A stretch of DNA of 62,046 nt from Thiotrichaceae bacterium (GCA_015486375.1 WFRR01000052.1:1-62046), one strand, 5' to 3'; counted from the stretch's first letter, positions 29,313 through 38,871 are shown. Notes: generated by a model not told the origin, from the sequence alone. Numbers and translations: made by a program.

Positions 29313-30191
29313 TTATTGGGTGTCGATCTGTCCTCGTCCTTTGCTGTGAAATATCCAAGTGCGCGTAATATTGAGTTGATCCCATTTTTTGCGAATTTCA
29401 GGCGGTAAAGCGGGATAAGGAGCAGCTAACTTAACAATACGCAAAGCTGCCTGATCTAGGCTACGATGGCCTGATGATATATCAATATCGACACTGACGA
29501 CATTACCTGAATGATCTAATGTAGTATTTAAAATTAACTGCCCCTCTAAGTTACGTTGAATCGCTTCCTTAGGAAAATTAGTATTACCCACTCGTTCAAT
29601 TTTACTCACCCATGAATCAATATAAGCCGCCTCGACTGCACTTTTAGCACTGACTGCATCAATAAAATGAATTCGTGGTCGCTTAGCATAACGAATTTCT
29701 GCTTCATTCATCTCAGCTAATAATTGTGCCATTTCTGCCGTTTGATCCAAATGTTCTTCATTGTTAGGTTTGCTTAATTCATATTCTTGCACTTCTGGCT
29801 TTTGTGGTGTGTGCTTAAAGCTTTCAGCTTGCGTAGTTAATTGCTGTAAAGTTAAATTTTTTGTTTTATCGGGGATGCTAGCAGAAGAGTATAAAGGAGA
29901 ATCTTCATGTTCGACTTGAGTATTGAGGGAACTAATTAACTGGCTAGGGCGAAACTTTTCCTCACGAGAACCACTGGCTTGCTGGTTAGCTTGGGCAATA
30001 AAGTCTACTTTTTCAGGACTAATATCGCTATGTGTTTGTACTAAAGTAATATCAAGTACAGGTGAAATATTGATTCTAGGTGATATGGAAAGAGCAAACC
30101 CTACCCCAAAAATAATAAAGGCATGAAAAAGAATAGCAACAGGAAAAGTTTTACTAATTAAACGATCTTCTGCATTAATAGTTAGGGACAT
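29313..30191 (-). CDS. TonB-family energy transducer
   Basis: An N-terminal membrane anchor (FPVAILFHAFIIFGVGFAL) is followed by a polar Gln/Glu/Ser-rich periplasmic stretch and a C-terminal TonB fold (FPKEAIQRNLEGQLILNTTLDHSGNVVSVDIDISSGHRSLDQAALRIVKLAAPYPALPPEI). It lacks the usual Pro-Glu/Pro-Lys spacer. Presumed to pass proton-motive energy to outer-membrane receptors with an ExbB/ExbD pair encoded elsewhere. It lies 2 bases before algH, which suggests co-transcription and recalls the tonB3-algH order of Pseudomonas, where the TonB homologue has been linked to twitching. Confidence 0.85.
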   Translation of the reverse strand: MSLTINAEDRLISKTFPVAILFHAFIIFGVGFALSISPRINISPVLDITLVQTHSDISPEKVDFIAQANQQASGSREEKFRPSQLISSLNTQVEHEDSPLYSSASIPDKTKNLTLQQLTTQAESFKHTPQKPEVQEYELSKPNNEEHLDQTAEMAQLLAEMNEAEIRYAKRPRIHFIDAVSAKSAVEAAYIDSWVSKIERVGNTNFPKEAIQRNLEGQLILNTTLDHSGNVVSVDIDISSGHRSLDQAALRIVKLAAPYPALPPEIRKKWDQLNITRTWIFHSKGRGQIDTQ

Positions 30192-30299
30192 GATATGACA
30201 AGCTCTTTTTTGTTATATATAACATATCGTTGAGGTTATTAAACTGAATATTCATGTAGTAATTCTAGCATTTGCTTAAACGAAGGTATATGCACAAAA

Positions 30300-31115
30300 T
30301 TAATTGATCGAACGCATGATATAAGCAATCAGCTCGCCATCGTTGCGATTTAGCGTATGACTTTGGTTGCTAGCATAAGCCGTAGACTTTCCGCGCAGCG
30401 CAAATACATTATTCATATTTTGACTATAAGCAGGCACAACGTAGTCCAATTTACTCGGGAGTAGTGATTCATTTTTTCGAATAATAGAAATATAAGCCAC
30501 ATTAGGGTGTGGCTGCTGATTAAGCCAATAAAGAAAACTATCGGGTTTAGCCGCTCTTAACTGTCTGAATAGCGGTGTCGATTTTTCCAGTACTTGATCG
30601 ACTAGCACTTGGCTCAGTTCATCCAATGGGGTTTTATTAGCAAGAATAGCTAACTGTGCCAGTGGTGAACCAAGATGAGGGGTCGCGATACTGATAAGGG
30701 TGTTCACTATTTTTGCAAGTTGTATTTGGTTTACTAGCGCATAACGTGCAACCAGTCCGCCATTTGAGTGTCCTACCAGTGTTATTGTTTCTTTACGGTG
30801 TTGATAAATAGTGATTAAGTAATGGGAAAGGATAGTGGCTTGTTGTACGATAGACATCTGCCAAGGTAGCTCAATAGTATAAAATACATTAGGTGAAAAA
30901 ATAGTGGATCGATTACTAGAAAAGCGTTGCACACCCTTGTTTTTTAGAACAAGTGTACCTTGATCTACATATTGATCAGCTAGTAATGCTGTCGTTACGC
31001 CTTTATTTCGCCAGACCATGCCATCTTCCATATAACCATGAATAAACACCACGGTTTTTGCAGCGAGAACACTCGGCATCAGTACCAATAAGATACTAAG
31101 AAATATTATTTTCAT
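30300..31115 (-). CDS. Secreted alpha/beta hydrolase (lipase-like)
   Basis: Signal peptide (KIIFLSILLVLMPSVLAA) followed by a lipase-type fold: VVFIHGYMEDGMVW (oxyanion HG), the nucleophile elbow GHSNGGLVARYAL, then TPHLGSPLAQLA, a stretch seen in triacylglycerol lipases and PGAP1-like hydrolases. A C-terminal DGELIAY follows a region with His in SQSHTLNRNDGE as the likely catalytic histidine. ATG 31115 preferred over the overlapping GTG. Substrate cannot be determined. It is divergent from the HAD gene. Confidence 0.8.
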   Translation of the reverse strand: MKIIFLSILLVLMPSVLAAKTVVFIHGYMEDGMVWRNKGVTTALLADQYVDQGTLVLKNKGVQRFSSNRSTIFSPNVFYTIELPWQMSIVQQATILSHYLITIYQHRKETITLVGHSNGGLVARYALVNQIQLAKIVNTLISIATPHLGSPLAQLAILANKTPLDELSQVLVDQVLEKSTPLFRQLRAAKPDSFLYWLNQQPHPNVAYISIIRKNESLLPSKLDYVVPAYSQNMNNVFALRGKSTAYASNQSHTLNRNDGELIAYIMRSIN

Positions 31116-31135
31116 CACTTAAAGAACCTCTACTT

Positions 31136-31834
31136 ATGACCATTCACTGTATTGCATTTGATTTGGATGATACTTTATGGGCTTGCAAACCTGTTATCCA
31201 TGCTGCTGAAAAAGAGCTTTATACTTACTTAGAACACTCTTATCCCAAAATTACCCATTGTTACTCTTTTGAACAACTAATACAGCAAAGTAAGTGTTTT
31301 ATGATACAGCACTCTGAACTCTCTTATGACCTCAGTTTACTGCGACAGCGATGGTTATCTAGTTTAGCCAACGAATTTAACTATGAATCGGAGATGGTTG
31401 ATACCGCTTTTCGGGTTTTCTGGCTAGCACGTAATAAAGTCCAGTTTTATACAGGGGTATTAGATATTCTCGCCCACCTATCGCAACAGTTTCGTTTAGG
31501 CGTGATCAGTAATGGCAATGCTGATGTTAACCATATCGGTATTGGAAAATTATTTGATTTTACTGTCTCTGCTCGTGAAGCAGGGGTAGCAAAACCTCAT
31601 CCTGATATTTTTAAGTTAGCTTTAAAGAAAGCTCAGTGTCAAGCGCATGAAATGATTTATGTAGGTGATGATCTACAACGCGATATATACGGTGCAAATC
31701 AAGCGGGGTTGACTGCTATTTGGTATCGACCCCAGCTAACAAATCAAGAGCATAGACTGATAGAATACAGCATCAAAAATTTTAATGATCTAGCGTCCTG
31801 TATTGCTACAATAGCGCAAGCTCAACAATCTTAG
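31136..31834 (+). CDS. HAD-superfamily phosphatase (YigB/YjjG-like)
   Basis: HAD hydrolase with motif I FDLDDTLW (nucleophile Asp), motif II in LGVISNGNADV, a lysine around GVAKPHPDIF and motif IV VGDDLQRDIYGA. The layout corresponds to the FMN phosphatase YigB or nucleotidase YjjG type; the physiological substrate is uncertain. A strong ribosome-binding site and a three-codon open frame follow it (31841-31865). Confidence 0.83.
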   Translation: MTIHCIAFDLDDTLWACKPVIHAAEKELYTYLEHSYPKITHCYSFEQLIQQSKCFMIQHSELSYDLSLLRQRWLSSLANEFNYESEMVDTAFRVFWLARNKVQFYTGVLDILAHLSQQFRLGVISNGNADVNHIGIGKLFDFTVSAREAGVAKPHPDIFKLALKKAQCQAHEMIYVGDDLQRDIYGANQAGLTAIWYRPQLTNQEHRLIEYSIKNFNDLASCIATIAQAQQS

Positions 31835-31840
31835 AACATT

Positions 31841-31865
31841 TAAGGAGGGTCTCATGACAGTTTAA
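31841..31865 (+). other. Orphan strong Shine-Dalgarno with a three-codon ORF
   Basis: TAAGGAGGG (31841-31849) lies 4 bases before ATG ACA GTT TAA (31854-31865). The site is the best ribosome-binding match in the neighbourhood, but the reading frame ends at once. It could be a vestige of a deleted gene, or a short leader; nothing more can be said. Confidence 0.4.
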
Positions 31866-31989
31866 TCATTCCCTTTATATATTATTTTAAACAACTTCTC
31901 TTGGGGCAGAGGTTACACGCAATTAAATAATAATAATCTACAGTTGTTTCTCTCAAGGATGAGAAGCAAAACTAACTGAGAATACCATT

Positions 31990-34164
31990 ATGTTACATAG
32001 TCAAATAGTTAATACGGAATCACGTACGCGTGATGATTGGATAAAGCGTTTCTGGATATCAGGTCTTGAGACCGACCACGAACGCGTTGTAGATGCGGTA
32101 GACCGTATTATACAACTGGGTGCAATGCATCGAAAAGATATGCTACCCAATAGCCTAGATGTCGCAGAAATTCTGCATGGCCTACAAGCTAATCAGGAAA
32201 TATTATTAGCAGCTTTATTAAGCGATTATCGCCTTATTAAGTTGATTGATTTGAATAATATTGAATCTTTATACGGTAAACATATCGTTAAAATTGTTAA
32301 AGGTGTACATCAACTACATAGATTTGTGAATTGTCGTTTACACGATCAACCTTCTGCTCCAGAACAGGCAGAAATATTACGACGCATGTTATTGACAATG
32401 GCAAGTGATGTTTGGGCAGTATTGATTAAATTAGCATGGCGTTTACAGCATTTAAGAATTCTAAGTCACTACGAAACCGAATATCGGACTTGGATTGCTC
32501 AAGATTCACTCGATATTTTTGCACCTCTTGCCAGTCGCTTAGGAGTGAGTCAATTAAAGTGGGAAATGGAAGACCTTGCGTTTCGTTATATTAATCCGCT
32601 GGAATATAAACGGGTGGCTAAATCATTACAGTCTCGCCGTTTAGAACGTGAAGACTTTATTGAAAACTTTGTGGATGACGTTAATCAGTTATTAGCACAA
32701 CAATCGATTCAAGCTAGTGTATCAGGGCGACCAAAACACATTTATAGTATTTGGAAGAAAATACATCGTAAAGGCTTACAAGTTGATCAACTCTATGATC
32801 TTCGAGCGATACGCATTATTGTTGATAATATTGAAAGTTGCTACCGAGTAATGTGGCTCGTACATGAAAAGTGGAGAAATTTACCGCAAGAATTTGATAA
32901 CTACATTGCCAATCGTAAACCTAATGGTTATCAATCAATTCATACCGTAGTTTTTGCCGATCAGGGACAAACGGTTGAAGTGCAAATTCGCACTAAAGAT
33001 ATGCATATGGTAGCTGAGTTAGGTGTCGCTGCCCACTGGCGTTATAAAGAGGGCGGTGCACAAGATCAGGCAATGGAAAAAGCCATTAGCTCTCTACGTT
33101 ATTTGCTCGACAATCAGAGTAATGATGCCCAGTTAGTCGATGATTTTCACACCGAAGTTTTTTCAGACCGTGTATTTGTTTTAACCCCTAAAGGCAAAAT
33201 ATTTGAATTACCTAAATGTTCAACTCCTTTAGACTTTGCTTATGCTGTACATACTTCCGTAGGACATCGTTGCCGAGGTGCATTAGTGAATGGTGTCATG
33301 GTAACTTTGGATTATATTCTTAAAAATGGCGACAAAATTGAAATATTAACCAGTACAGAAGAACGTCCTAGCCGAGATTGGATGAATCCCAGTTTAAATT
33401 ATGCTTGTTCATCCAAGACACGCAGTAAAATACGCTACTGGTTTCATCAGCAAAATCATGAAGAAAATTATTTAGAAGGTAAATTATTATTTGAGCGAGA
33501 GTGCCGTCGTTTAGGAGTGGCTGACATATCGCTAGATCAGTTAATCCAACGTTTTAAGAAGCAAGATGATCATGATTTCTTTATTGCATTAGGTCGAGAT
33601 GATATTAGTATCATGCAACTGATTGATGCATTGGATGATTTAGTGGTTAAACCCATAGCAGAAGATTCTGACTCTAAGATTGAATTACACCCTTTTCCTG
33701 CCAGTGATAAATCACACCGTTATGATATTAGCGTAAATGGTGTCACTGACTTATTAACCCAACTATCCGTATGTTGCAGACCTGTTTTAGGTGATGCCAT
33801 TACAGGCTTTATTACGATTGGACGAGGTGTTTCTATTCATCGGCAAGATTGTCCTAATATTCTTAATATGAATGTGGCTCAACAAGCCCGTTTGGTCGAT
33901 GTTGCATGGAATACAAGTCATAGGCTATATCTGGCTGATATTATTGTGATTGGTTATAACTTACCTGGTTTATTGCGGGATGTAGCGGATGTCTTTGCGA
34001 AAAAGCGCATTAATATTATAGAAGTGACCAGTAAACGCGGAAAAGAAGCTAACACCTCGGTGATCAAGGCAAGTATTCAAATTGAAAGCACCCAACAGCT
34101 CAGTGCAGTTCTTGATAAAATTATGCAATTGTCCAATGTGATTGATGCTAAACGACAAGTCTAA
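31990..34164 (+). CDS. relA: (p)ppGpp synthetase RelA
   Basis: Stringent-response enzyme that makes (p)ppGpp from GTP/GDP and ATP on stalled ribosomes. The N-terminal hydrolase-like domain is degenerate: the HD motif is replaced (LLAALLSDYRLIKLID), typical of RelA rather than SpoT. The synthetase domain has RPKHIYSIWKKI, YDLRAIRIIVD, EFDNYIANRKPNGYQSIHT and AAHWRYKEG. TGS (VFVLTPKGKIFELPKCSTPLDFAYAVHTSVG) and a C-terminal ACT domain follow. 724 residues is normal. It is preceded by a 155-base leader. Confidence 0.95.
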   Translation: MLHSQIVNTESRTRDDWIKRFWISGLETDHERVVDAVDRIIQLGAMHRKDMLPNSLDVAEILHGLQANQEILLAALLSDYRLIKLIDLNNIESLYGKHIVKIVKGVHQLHRFVNCRLHDQPSAPEQAEILRRMLLTMASDVWAVLIKLAWRLQHLRILSHYETEYRTWIAQDSLDIFAPLASRLGVSQLKWEMEDLAFRYINPLEYKRVAKSLQSRRLEREDFIENFVDDVNQLLAQQSIQASVSGRPKHIYSIWKKIHRKGLQVDQLYDLRAIRIIVDNIESCYRVMWLVHEKWRNLPQEFDNYIANRKPNGYQSIHTVVFADQGQTVEVQIRTKDMHMVAELGVAAHWRYKEGGAQDQAMEKAISSLRYLLDNQSNDAQLVDDFHTEVFSDRVFVLTPKGKIFELPKCSTPLDFAYAVHTSVGHRCRGALVNGVMVTLDYILKNGDKIEILTSTEERPSRDWMNPSLNYACSSKTRSKIRYWFHQQNHEENYLEGKLLFERECRRLGVADISLDQLIQRFKKQDDHDFFIALGRDDISIMQLIDALDDLVVKPIAEDSDSKIELHPFPASDKSHRYDISVNGVTDLLTQLSVCCRPVLGDAITGFITIGRGVSIHRQDCPNILNMNVAQQARLVDVAWNTSHRLYLADIIVIGYNLPGLLRDVADVFAKKRINIIEVTSKRGKEANTSVIKASIQIESTQQLSAVLDKIMQLSNVIDAKRQV

Positions 34165-34274
34165 CTCAAACAGGTATGATGCACGCCGCTTATACCACCT
34201 TAATTAAAAATCTGAAACCATGTGCTACTGCCGATTTTAGATAAAAATAATTAAATTTTGAGGTTATACCTATA

Positions 34275-34895
34275 ATGAAACGTTTTATTCGCTCTCTTTT
34301 ATTTTTAATGTCTTTAGTCATGTTCACTGGATGTAATTCAGATTCAGGAACAGAAGAGACAAAGCAACAGCCTTCTGGAGGCTCTACTATGTCCAATCCA
34401 ACCATCAAATTTGAAACATCACTGGGTGATTTTACCGCTGAACTCTATGCGGATAAAGCCCCTAAAAGTGTTGAGAATTTCCTTAGCTATGTTAATGCTG
34501 GTTTTTATGATGGCACGATCTATCATCGTGTGATTGCTGGTTTTATGATTCAAGGTGGCGGAATGAACCCTGATATGTCAGAAAAATCAAACAATGCTCC
34601 GATTGAAAATGAAGCTGATAATGGCCTAAAAAATGATGAGTATACCTTAGCGATGGCGCGTACTAATGACCCTCATTCTGCCACTTCACAATTTTTCATC
34701 AATGCCAAAAATAATGATTTTTTAAACCATTCCTCTAAAACCGCTCAAGGTTGGGGCTATGCTGTATTTGGTAAAGTCACTGAAGGCACAGATATTGTTA
34801 AGAAAATTGAAGCTGTTAAAACAGGTAATCATGGTCAGCATGGTGATGTACCGCTAGAAGCTGTTGTCATGAATAAAGTCACTGTCGTCAAGTAA
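34275..34895 (+). CDS. Lipoprotein peptidyl-prolyl cis-trans isomerase (cyclophilin)
   Basis: Cyclophilin-type PPIase with a lipoprotein signal: MKRFIRSLLFLMSLVMFTGC, lipobox FTGC, then an acidic/Ser/Gln linker before the domain at about residue 40. The conserved YHRVIAGFMIQGGG and SATSQFFINAKNND motifs are intact. Most bacterial PpiB homologues are cytoplasmic and lack this lipobox; here Asn-Ser after the Cys suggests outer-membrane sorting. A terminator at 34918-34953 separates it from lpxH, though the order ppi-lpxH matches that in many proteobacteria. Confidence 0.9.
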   Translation: MKRFIRSLLFLMSLVMFTGCNSDSGTEETKQQPSGGSTMSNPTIKFETSLGDFTAELYADKAPKSVENFLSYVNAGFYDGTIYHRVIAGFMIQGGGMNPDMSEKSNNAPIENEADNGLKNDEYTLAMARTNDPHSATSQFFINAKNNDFLNHSSKTAQGWGYAVFGKVTEGTDIVKKIEAVKTGNHGQHGDVPLEAVVMNKVTVVK

Positions 34896-34917
34896 GTGTA
34901 ATAACACTGATACAATG

Positions 34918-34953
34918 AGGTGGGATGGTTTAATTAACATTTCACCTTTTTTT
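34918..34953 (+). terminator. Intrinsic terminator after the cyclophilin gene
   Basis: AGGTGGGA (34918-34925) pairs with TTTCACCT (34940-34947) including two G-U pairs, followed immediately by six further T. Confidence 0.6.
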
Positions 34954-34984
34954 GATGATTTCCTAAAATACAAAAGTGTCCATT

Positions 34985-35710
34985 ATGCAAAAAACATGGT
35001 TTATTTCTGATTTACATCTTGATGCCAGTCGTCCACAGATGATTCAGGAATTTTTGGAATTTTTAAGCGCATTGCAAAATCAAGCGGAAGCATTGTATAT
35101 ATTAGGAGATTTATTTGAATACTGGATTGGCGACGATATACTCGAACAAGCTGAGCATGAATTTTGGCCTATTATTATTAAGCTACAGCAGTTAAGTGAT
35201 AGAGGCGTCAAGCTTTACTTTGTTGCAGGGAATCGTGATTTTTTATTAGGTGATGAGTTTGCAAATATGACTCGATGTAAAATTATTAACCAATCTGAAT
35301 CAGTGATCGATATATACGGTACAAAAACATTAATTATGCATGGAGATACTTTGTGTACGGATGATGTAGAATACCTAAAATTTCGGAAATTATTACGTTC
35401 TCAAGCATGGAAAGATAATTTTTTAAGTAAATCAATTTCAGACCGTATCAAGCATGCACTTAAGTTACGTAATACCAGTAAACAACAAACACAGCAAAAA
35501 AATGAAACGATCTTGGATGTTAATCAAACTGCAGTTATTGACGCAATGCAACATCATCAAGTACAACAACTAATTCACGGACATACACACCGCATGGCAA
35601 CCCATCGTTTTTCGATTAAAGGGCAGCTTGTTAAACGGTTTGTCTTAGGAGACTGGCACGATAAAGCACATTTCTTGTCTATATCGTCCAATAGTTGTAC
35701 AATGGTTTAA
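34985..35710 (+). CDS. lpxH: UDP-2,3-diacylglucosamine diphosphatase
   Basis: Lipid A pathway enzyme that hydrolyses UDP-2,3-diacylglucosamine to lipid X and UMP. Calcineurin-like metal motifs in order: ISDLHLD, GDLFEYWIGDD, GNRDFLLG, MHGDTLCTDD and HGHTHR. The start at ATG 34985 gives the usual MQKTWFISDLHL; the GTG at 34976 adds only three residues. Length about 241. It is followed by a small secreted protein gene. Confidence 0.93.
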   Translation: MQKTWFISDLHLDASRPQMIQEFLEFLSALQNQAEALYILGDLFEYWIGDDILEQAEHEFWPIIIKLQQLSDRGVKLYFVAGNRDFLLGDEFANMTRCKIINQSESVIDIYGTKTLIMHGDTLCTDDVEYLKFRKLLRSQAWKDNFLSKSISDRIKHALKLRNTSKQQTQQKNETILDVNQTAVIDAMQHHQVQQLIHGHTHRMATHRFSIKGQLVKRFVLGDWHDKAHFLSISSNSCTMV

Positions 35711-35797
35711 TTTATAAGCTGTTTTTTTTCTTTTTTGAACGCAATAGGCTATAAGATATGCCAGAGAAAACGATATAACGTTCAGGGACTGTTAATT

Positions 35798-36193
35798 ATG
35801 GAAAGATATAAACATACAACTTTATTACTGTTATTAGGTCTGTCTAGCATCGCAGTGTCTAGTACTTCCTTTGCTGCAAGCACAGTGTGTGGTGGCACAA
35901 ATAAATATAGTGCAACACCTCAACCTATTTCTATCAGTACAAGTTGTAATAAACCTAACTTAAAGCAACAACCTGCTATTACTGAAGATAATAAGACATT
36001 TTGCTTTGATGTTAAACGTGGCAAGATACAAGCTAATCGAGATAAATTACTCAAATGTCAGTTAATCCCAGATAAAAATAAACCGCTTCCGACACCAAAT
36101 GAGCAATATAAACATAGCGGTCAACACACGGATTTTGAAAAAGCCATTAATGTAATTAAACAATTAATTATTATACCGAAGGCAAATTCATAA
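35798..36193 (+). CDS. Small secreted protein of unknown function
   Basis: Not recognised. From ATG 35798 (MERYKHTTLLLLLGLSS...) a signal peptide is evident, cut near SFAAS; the upstream extension to 35735 lacks support. The mature part is about 105 residues with four cysteines (CGG, SCNK, FCFD, LKCQ) likely forming two disulfides, in a polar, Lys/Asn-rich protein. It is followed by a strong terminator and stands alone between lpxH and the DUF475 gene. Confidence 0.7.
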   Translation: MERYKHTTLLLLLGLSSIAVSSTSFAASTVCGGTNKYSATPQPISISTSCNKPNLKQQPAITEDNKTFCFDVKRGKIQANRDKLLKCQLIPDKNKPLPTPNEQYKHSGQHTDFEKAINVIKQLIIIPKANS

Positions 36194-36215
36194 AATAAAC
36201 TGAGTGTTTCACTGT

Positions 36216-36248
36216 AAAAAGGGCATCTAAATAGATGCCCTTTTTTAT
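36216..36248 (+). terminator. Intrinsic terminator
   Basis: AAAAAGGGCATCT / AGATGCCCTTTTTT stem with an AAAT loop and a T-rich tail; it ends the transcript of the small secreted protein before the DUF475 gene at 36270. Confidence 0.9.
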
Positions 36249-36269
36249 TTTTAAAAATAGTTGGAAATT

Positions 36270-37307
36270 ATGTTTCAAAACTTTAAATATTCATTTTTGT
36301 TAACCATCGTTTGCCTTGTAACCGCTGCATGGTGGGGAGCAAACTCTTCAATGGGTTGGGTGGTTGCTGTATTTTTAATGTCCGTCTTAAGTATTATGGA
36401 AATCTCCCTTTCCTTTGATAATGCGGTGGTAAATGCCTCTATTCTTAAGGATATGGACGAAAAATGGCAGCAACGCTTTTTAACCATTGGCATTTTAGTG
36501 GCTGTCGTGGGAATGCGCTTAATTTTCCCTATTGCTATCGTTGCAGTTGCAACAGGCTTAGGTTCAGTTGATGTTATGAATATGGCACTGCATAACCCTG
36601 AAAAATATGCACGTTACCTCAATGAAAGCCATACTTCTATTGCCTCTTTTGGTGGTATGTTTCTTTTACTGGTCTTTTTAAGCTTTATGTTTGATTCTGA
36701 TAAAGAAGTGCATTGGCTAGAAATTTTTGAAGAAAAAATGCGTGATTTAGGCAAGTTAGAAGTGATTAGCATACTGATTGCATTAATTGTATTATTTGCC
36801 ATGCAAGCCTTATTGCCTATTGATAATGATGCACGTTTAACCGTCCTTATTTCAGGGCTAGCAGGGATTGTTTTATATATCGCAGTCAGTAGCTTAGATT
36901 TATTTTTTGAGCCTGATGATACAGGTATGAGTGCGGCGGATACAGTTAAGCGTTCAGGAATGATGGCTTTTTTATATTTAGAAGTTCTTGATGCTTCCTT
37001 CTCTTTCGATGGTGTGATTGGTGCATTTGCGATTACCAGTGATATTGTGATTATTATGTTAGGGCTAGCAGTGGGTGCAATGTTTGTTCGCTCACTAACG
37101 ATTCACTTGGTACATAAAGGTACTTTAGATGAATATATCTATTTAGAGCATGGCGCACACTATGGTATTGGTGCATTAGCCATTATTATGTTGCTCGGTA
37201 TTCATTTTCATATTTCAGAAATTATTACAGGCTTAGTGGGAATTACTTTTATTGGTCTTTCTCTTTACTCTTCTGTCCGTTATCGACGTTTGCATCAATC
37301 TGACTAA
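36270..37307 (+). CDS. DUF475 (TerC-like) integral membrane protein
   Basis: About nine hydrophobic segments. Two related signatures, EISLSFDNAVVNASIL near the N-terminus and DASFSFDGVIGAFAIT in the second half, are the paired acidic motifs of TerC/DUF475 transporters, proposed to move metal ions (Mn2+ in related TerC/Alx). A hydrophilic loop near residues 210-225 (FEPDDTGMSAADTV) separates the halves. The start at ATG 36270 avoids the TTG at 36261. Substrate is unknown; no riboswitch (yybP-ykoY type) is recognised upstream. Confidence 0.85.
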   Translation: MFQNFKYSFLLTIVCLVTAAWWGANSSMGWVVAVFLMSVLSIMEISLSFDNAVVNASILKDMDEKWQQRFLTIGILVAVVGMRLIFPIAIVAVATGLGSVDVMNMALHNPEKYARYLNESHTSIASFGGMFLLLVFLSFMFDSDKEVHWLEIFEEKMRDLGKLEVISILIALIVLFAMQALLPIDNDARLTVLISGLAGIVLYIAVSSLDLFFEPDDTGMSAADTVKRSGMMAFLYLEVLDASFSFDGVIGAFAITSDIVIIMLGLAVGAMFVRSLTIHLVHKGTLDEYIYLEHGAHYGIGALAIIMLLGIHFHISEIITGLVGITFIGLSLYSSVRYRRLHQSD

Positions 37308-37330
37308 AACACCTTATTCGAGATAAGAAG

Positions 37331-37369
37331 CACCACGATAAATTAGAAAGCGATTTATCGGGTGTTTTT
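37331..37369 (+). terminator. Intrinsic terminator after the DUF475 gene
   Basis: CACCACGATAAAT pairs with ATTTATCGGGTG (one bulged A) across TAGAAAGCG, followed by five T. Confidence 0.85.
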
Positions 37370-37386
37370 GAATACGCAACGCTATT

Positions 37387-38628
37387 TTAATCCAGCATAT
37401 GCGAAACAATTCCATCCGCTAACTTAGGTTCAAACCAAGTCGACTTAGGTGGCATTACTTTATTAGCATCCGCTACTGACATAAGGTCTTCCATACGGGT
37501 TGCAAATATTGCAAATGCAACCGCCATTTCACCACTATCAACACGTTGTTCTAAACCTTCTAAGCCACGGATTCCACCTACAAAATCAATCCGTGTATCT
37601 GTACGTGGATCACTAATACCCAGTATGGGTTCAATCAGGTAGTTGGCAAGCAAACTCACATCAAGATTGGCAACGGGATCATCAGAATTTTGACGACCCT
37701 GTTTAAGTTGTAGGCGATACCACTGTTCTTGTAAATACATTCCATATTCAGTTGGCTTTTTCGGCTTATAGGCAACATCACAGGTTTCAATGGTAAAGTC
37801 GTTGGCAACCTTTCCTAAAAACTCATCAATAGAGAGTCCCTTTAAATCACGAATAACACGATTATAATCAAAGATTTTCATTTGATGATGTGGAAAAATC
37901 ACTGATAAAAAATGATTGTAAGGTTCATCGCCTGTGTGATTTGGATTTATGGCTTTACGGGTTGCGCAGATACGCGAAGCAGAGGCAGAACGGTGATGCC
38001 CATCAGCAATATAGATTGCATCCATTGCATCAAAACTATCCGTTAATGTCTGGATCATGTCCTGATCTGAAATACACCAAAGGGTATGTTCAATACCATT
38101 GAAAGCTACCGAGTGCATATCAGGTTCACCTTTAGCGGTAAGCGCTAAAATATCATCAACAATTGGGGCATCAGGATAGGCTAACAATACAGGACCTGTT
38201 TGCCCATTAACGGCTTCAATTTGACGAACCCGGTCATCTTCTTTAACAGGGCGGGTAAACTCATGTTTACGAATACGATTACTATCGTAATCTTCGACTG
38301 AAGCAATCGCGACTAAACCTGTTTGTACATGATCATCCATCATCATACGGTAAACATAATAATGAGCTTGATCATCTTTGATTAAGACCTTTGCATCAAT
38401 CATCTTATCTAGATTTTCACGTGCCTTTGCATACACAGTGGCATCGTAAGGATCTGTACCTGTGGGTAAATCAATTTCAGGACGTGAAACATGCAGAAAG
38501 CTCCACGGACGACCTACCGCACGTTCAATGGCTTCCTCCGTATTGAGTACATCATACGGGGGTGCTACAACATCAGCACCACGACCCTTAGCAGGGCGTA
38601 AACCACAAAAAGGACGAATAAGGTTCAT
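37387..38628 (-). CDS. DUF1015 family protein
   Basis: Recognised only by family: the N-terminus IRPFCGLRPAKGRGADVVAPPYDVLN, HEFTRPVKEDDR, YIADGHHRSASA and the C-terminal end MPPKSTWFEPKLADGIV are hallmarks of DUF1015. It is predicted cytoplasmic, has no signal peptide, and is 413 residues. Its molecular function is not established, though it often occurs near serine-biosynthesis genes. Here it faces the DUF475 gene and lies after panD with a 240-base gap. Confidence 0.85.
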   Translation of the reverse strand: MNLIRPFCGLRPAKGRGADVVAPPYDVLNTEEAIERAVGRPWSFLHVSRPEIDLPTGTDPYDATVYAKARENLDKMIDAKVLIKDDQAHYYVYRMMMDDHVQTGLVAIASVEDYDSNRIRKHEFTRPVKEDDRVRQIEAVNGQTGPVLLAYPDAPIVDDILALTAKGEPDMHSVAFNGIEHTLWCISDQDMIQTLTDSFDAMDAIYIADGHHRSASASRICATRKAINPNHTGDEPYNHFLSVIFPHHQMKIFDYNRVIRDLKGLSIDEFLGKVANDFTIETCDVAYKPKKPTEYGMYLQEQWYRLQLKQGRQNSDDPVANLDVSLLANYLIEPILGISDPRTDTRIDFVGGIRGLEGLEQRVDSGEMAVAFAIFATRMEDLMSVADANKVMPPKSTWFEPKLADGIVSHMLD

Positions 38629-38871
38629 AATCAGATTCCGTTAATTCATAAAAATCGTTCTGATTATCCTTATCTTAGACGGGAATGGCAATATTAGTTT
38701 TTAATTAACTAGTAATATTTAAATAGTCATAATTCGTATAAACTTTGCACTAAGTACCCATGCAGAATTAATTTAACCTAAAGCTAAAATAGGATATAAA
38801 ATAAATTAATTTAACGAAATATTAAAAATAATGACTTACATAAGAAAGTAGGCTAAAGAACTAGGTTTTTT

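Noticed and set aside
31971-31977. TAACTGA heptamer known as a repeated motif in some Beggiatoa genomes
   Set aside because: Only one copy was noticed, upstream of relA, so it is not evidence of that repeat family.
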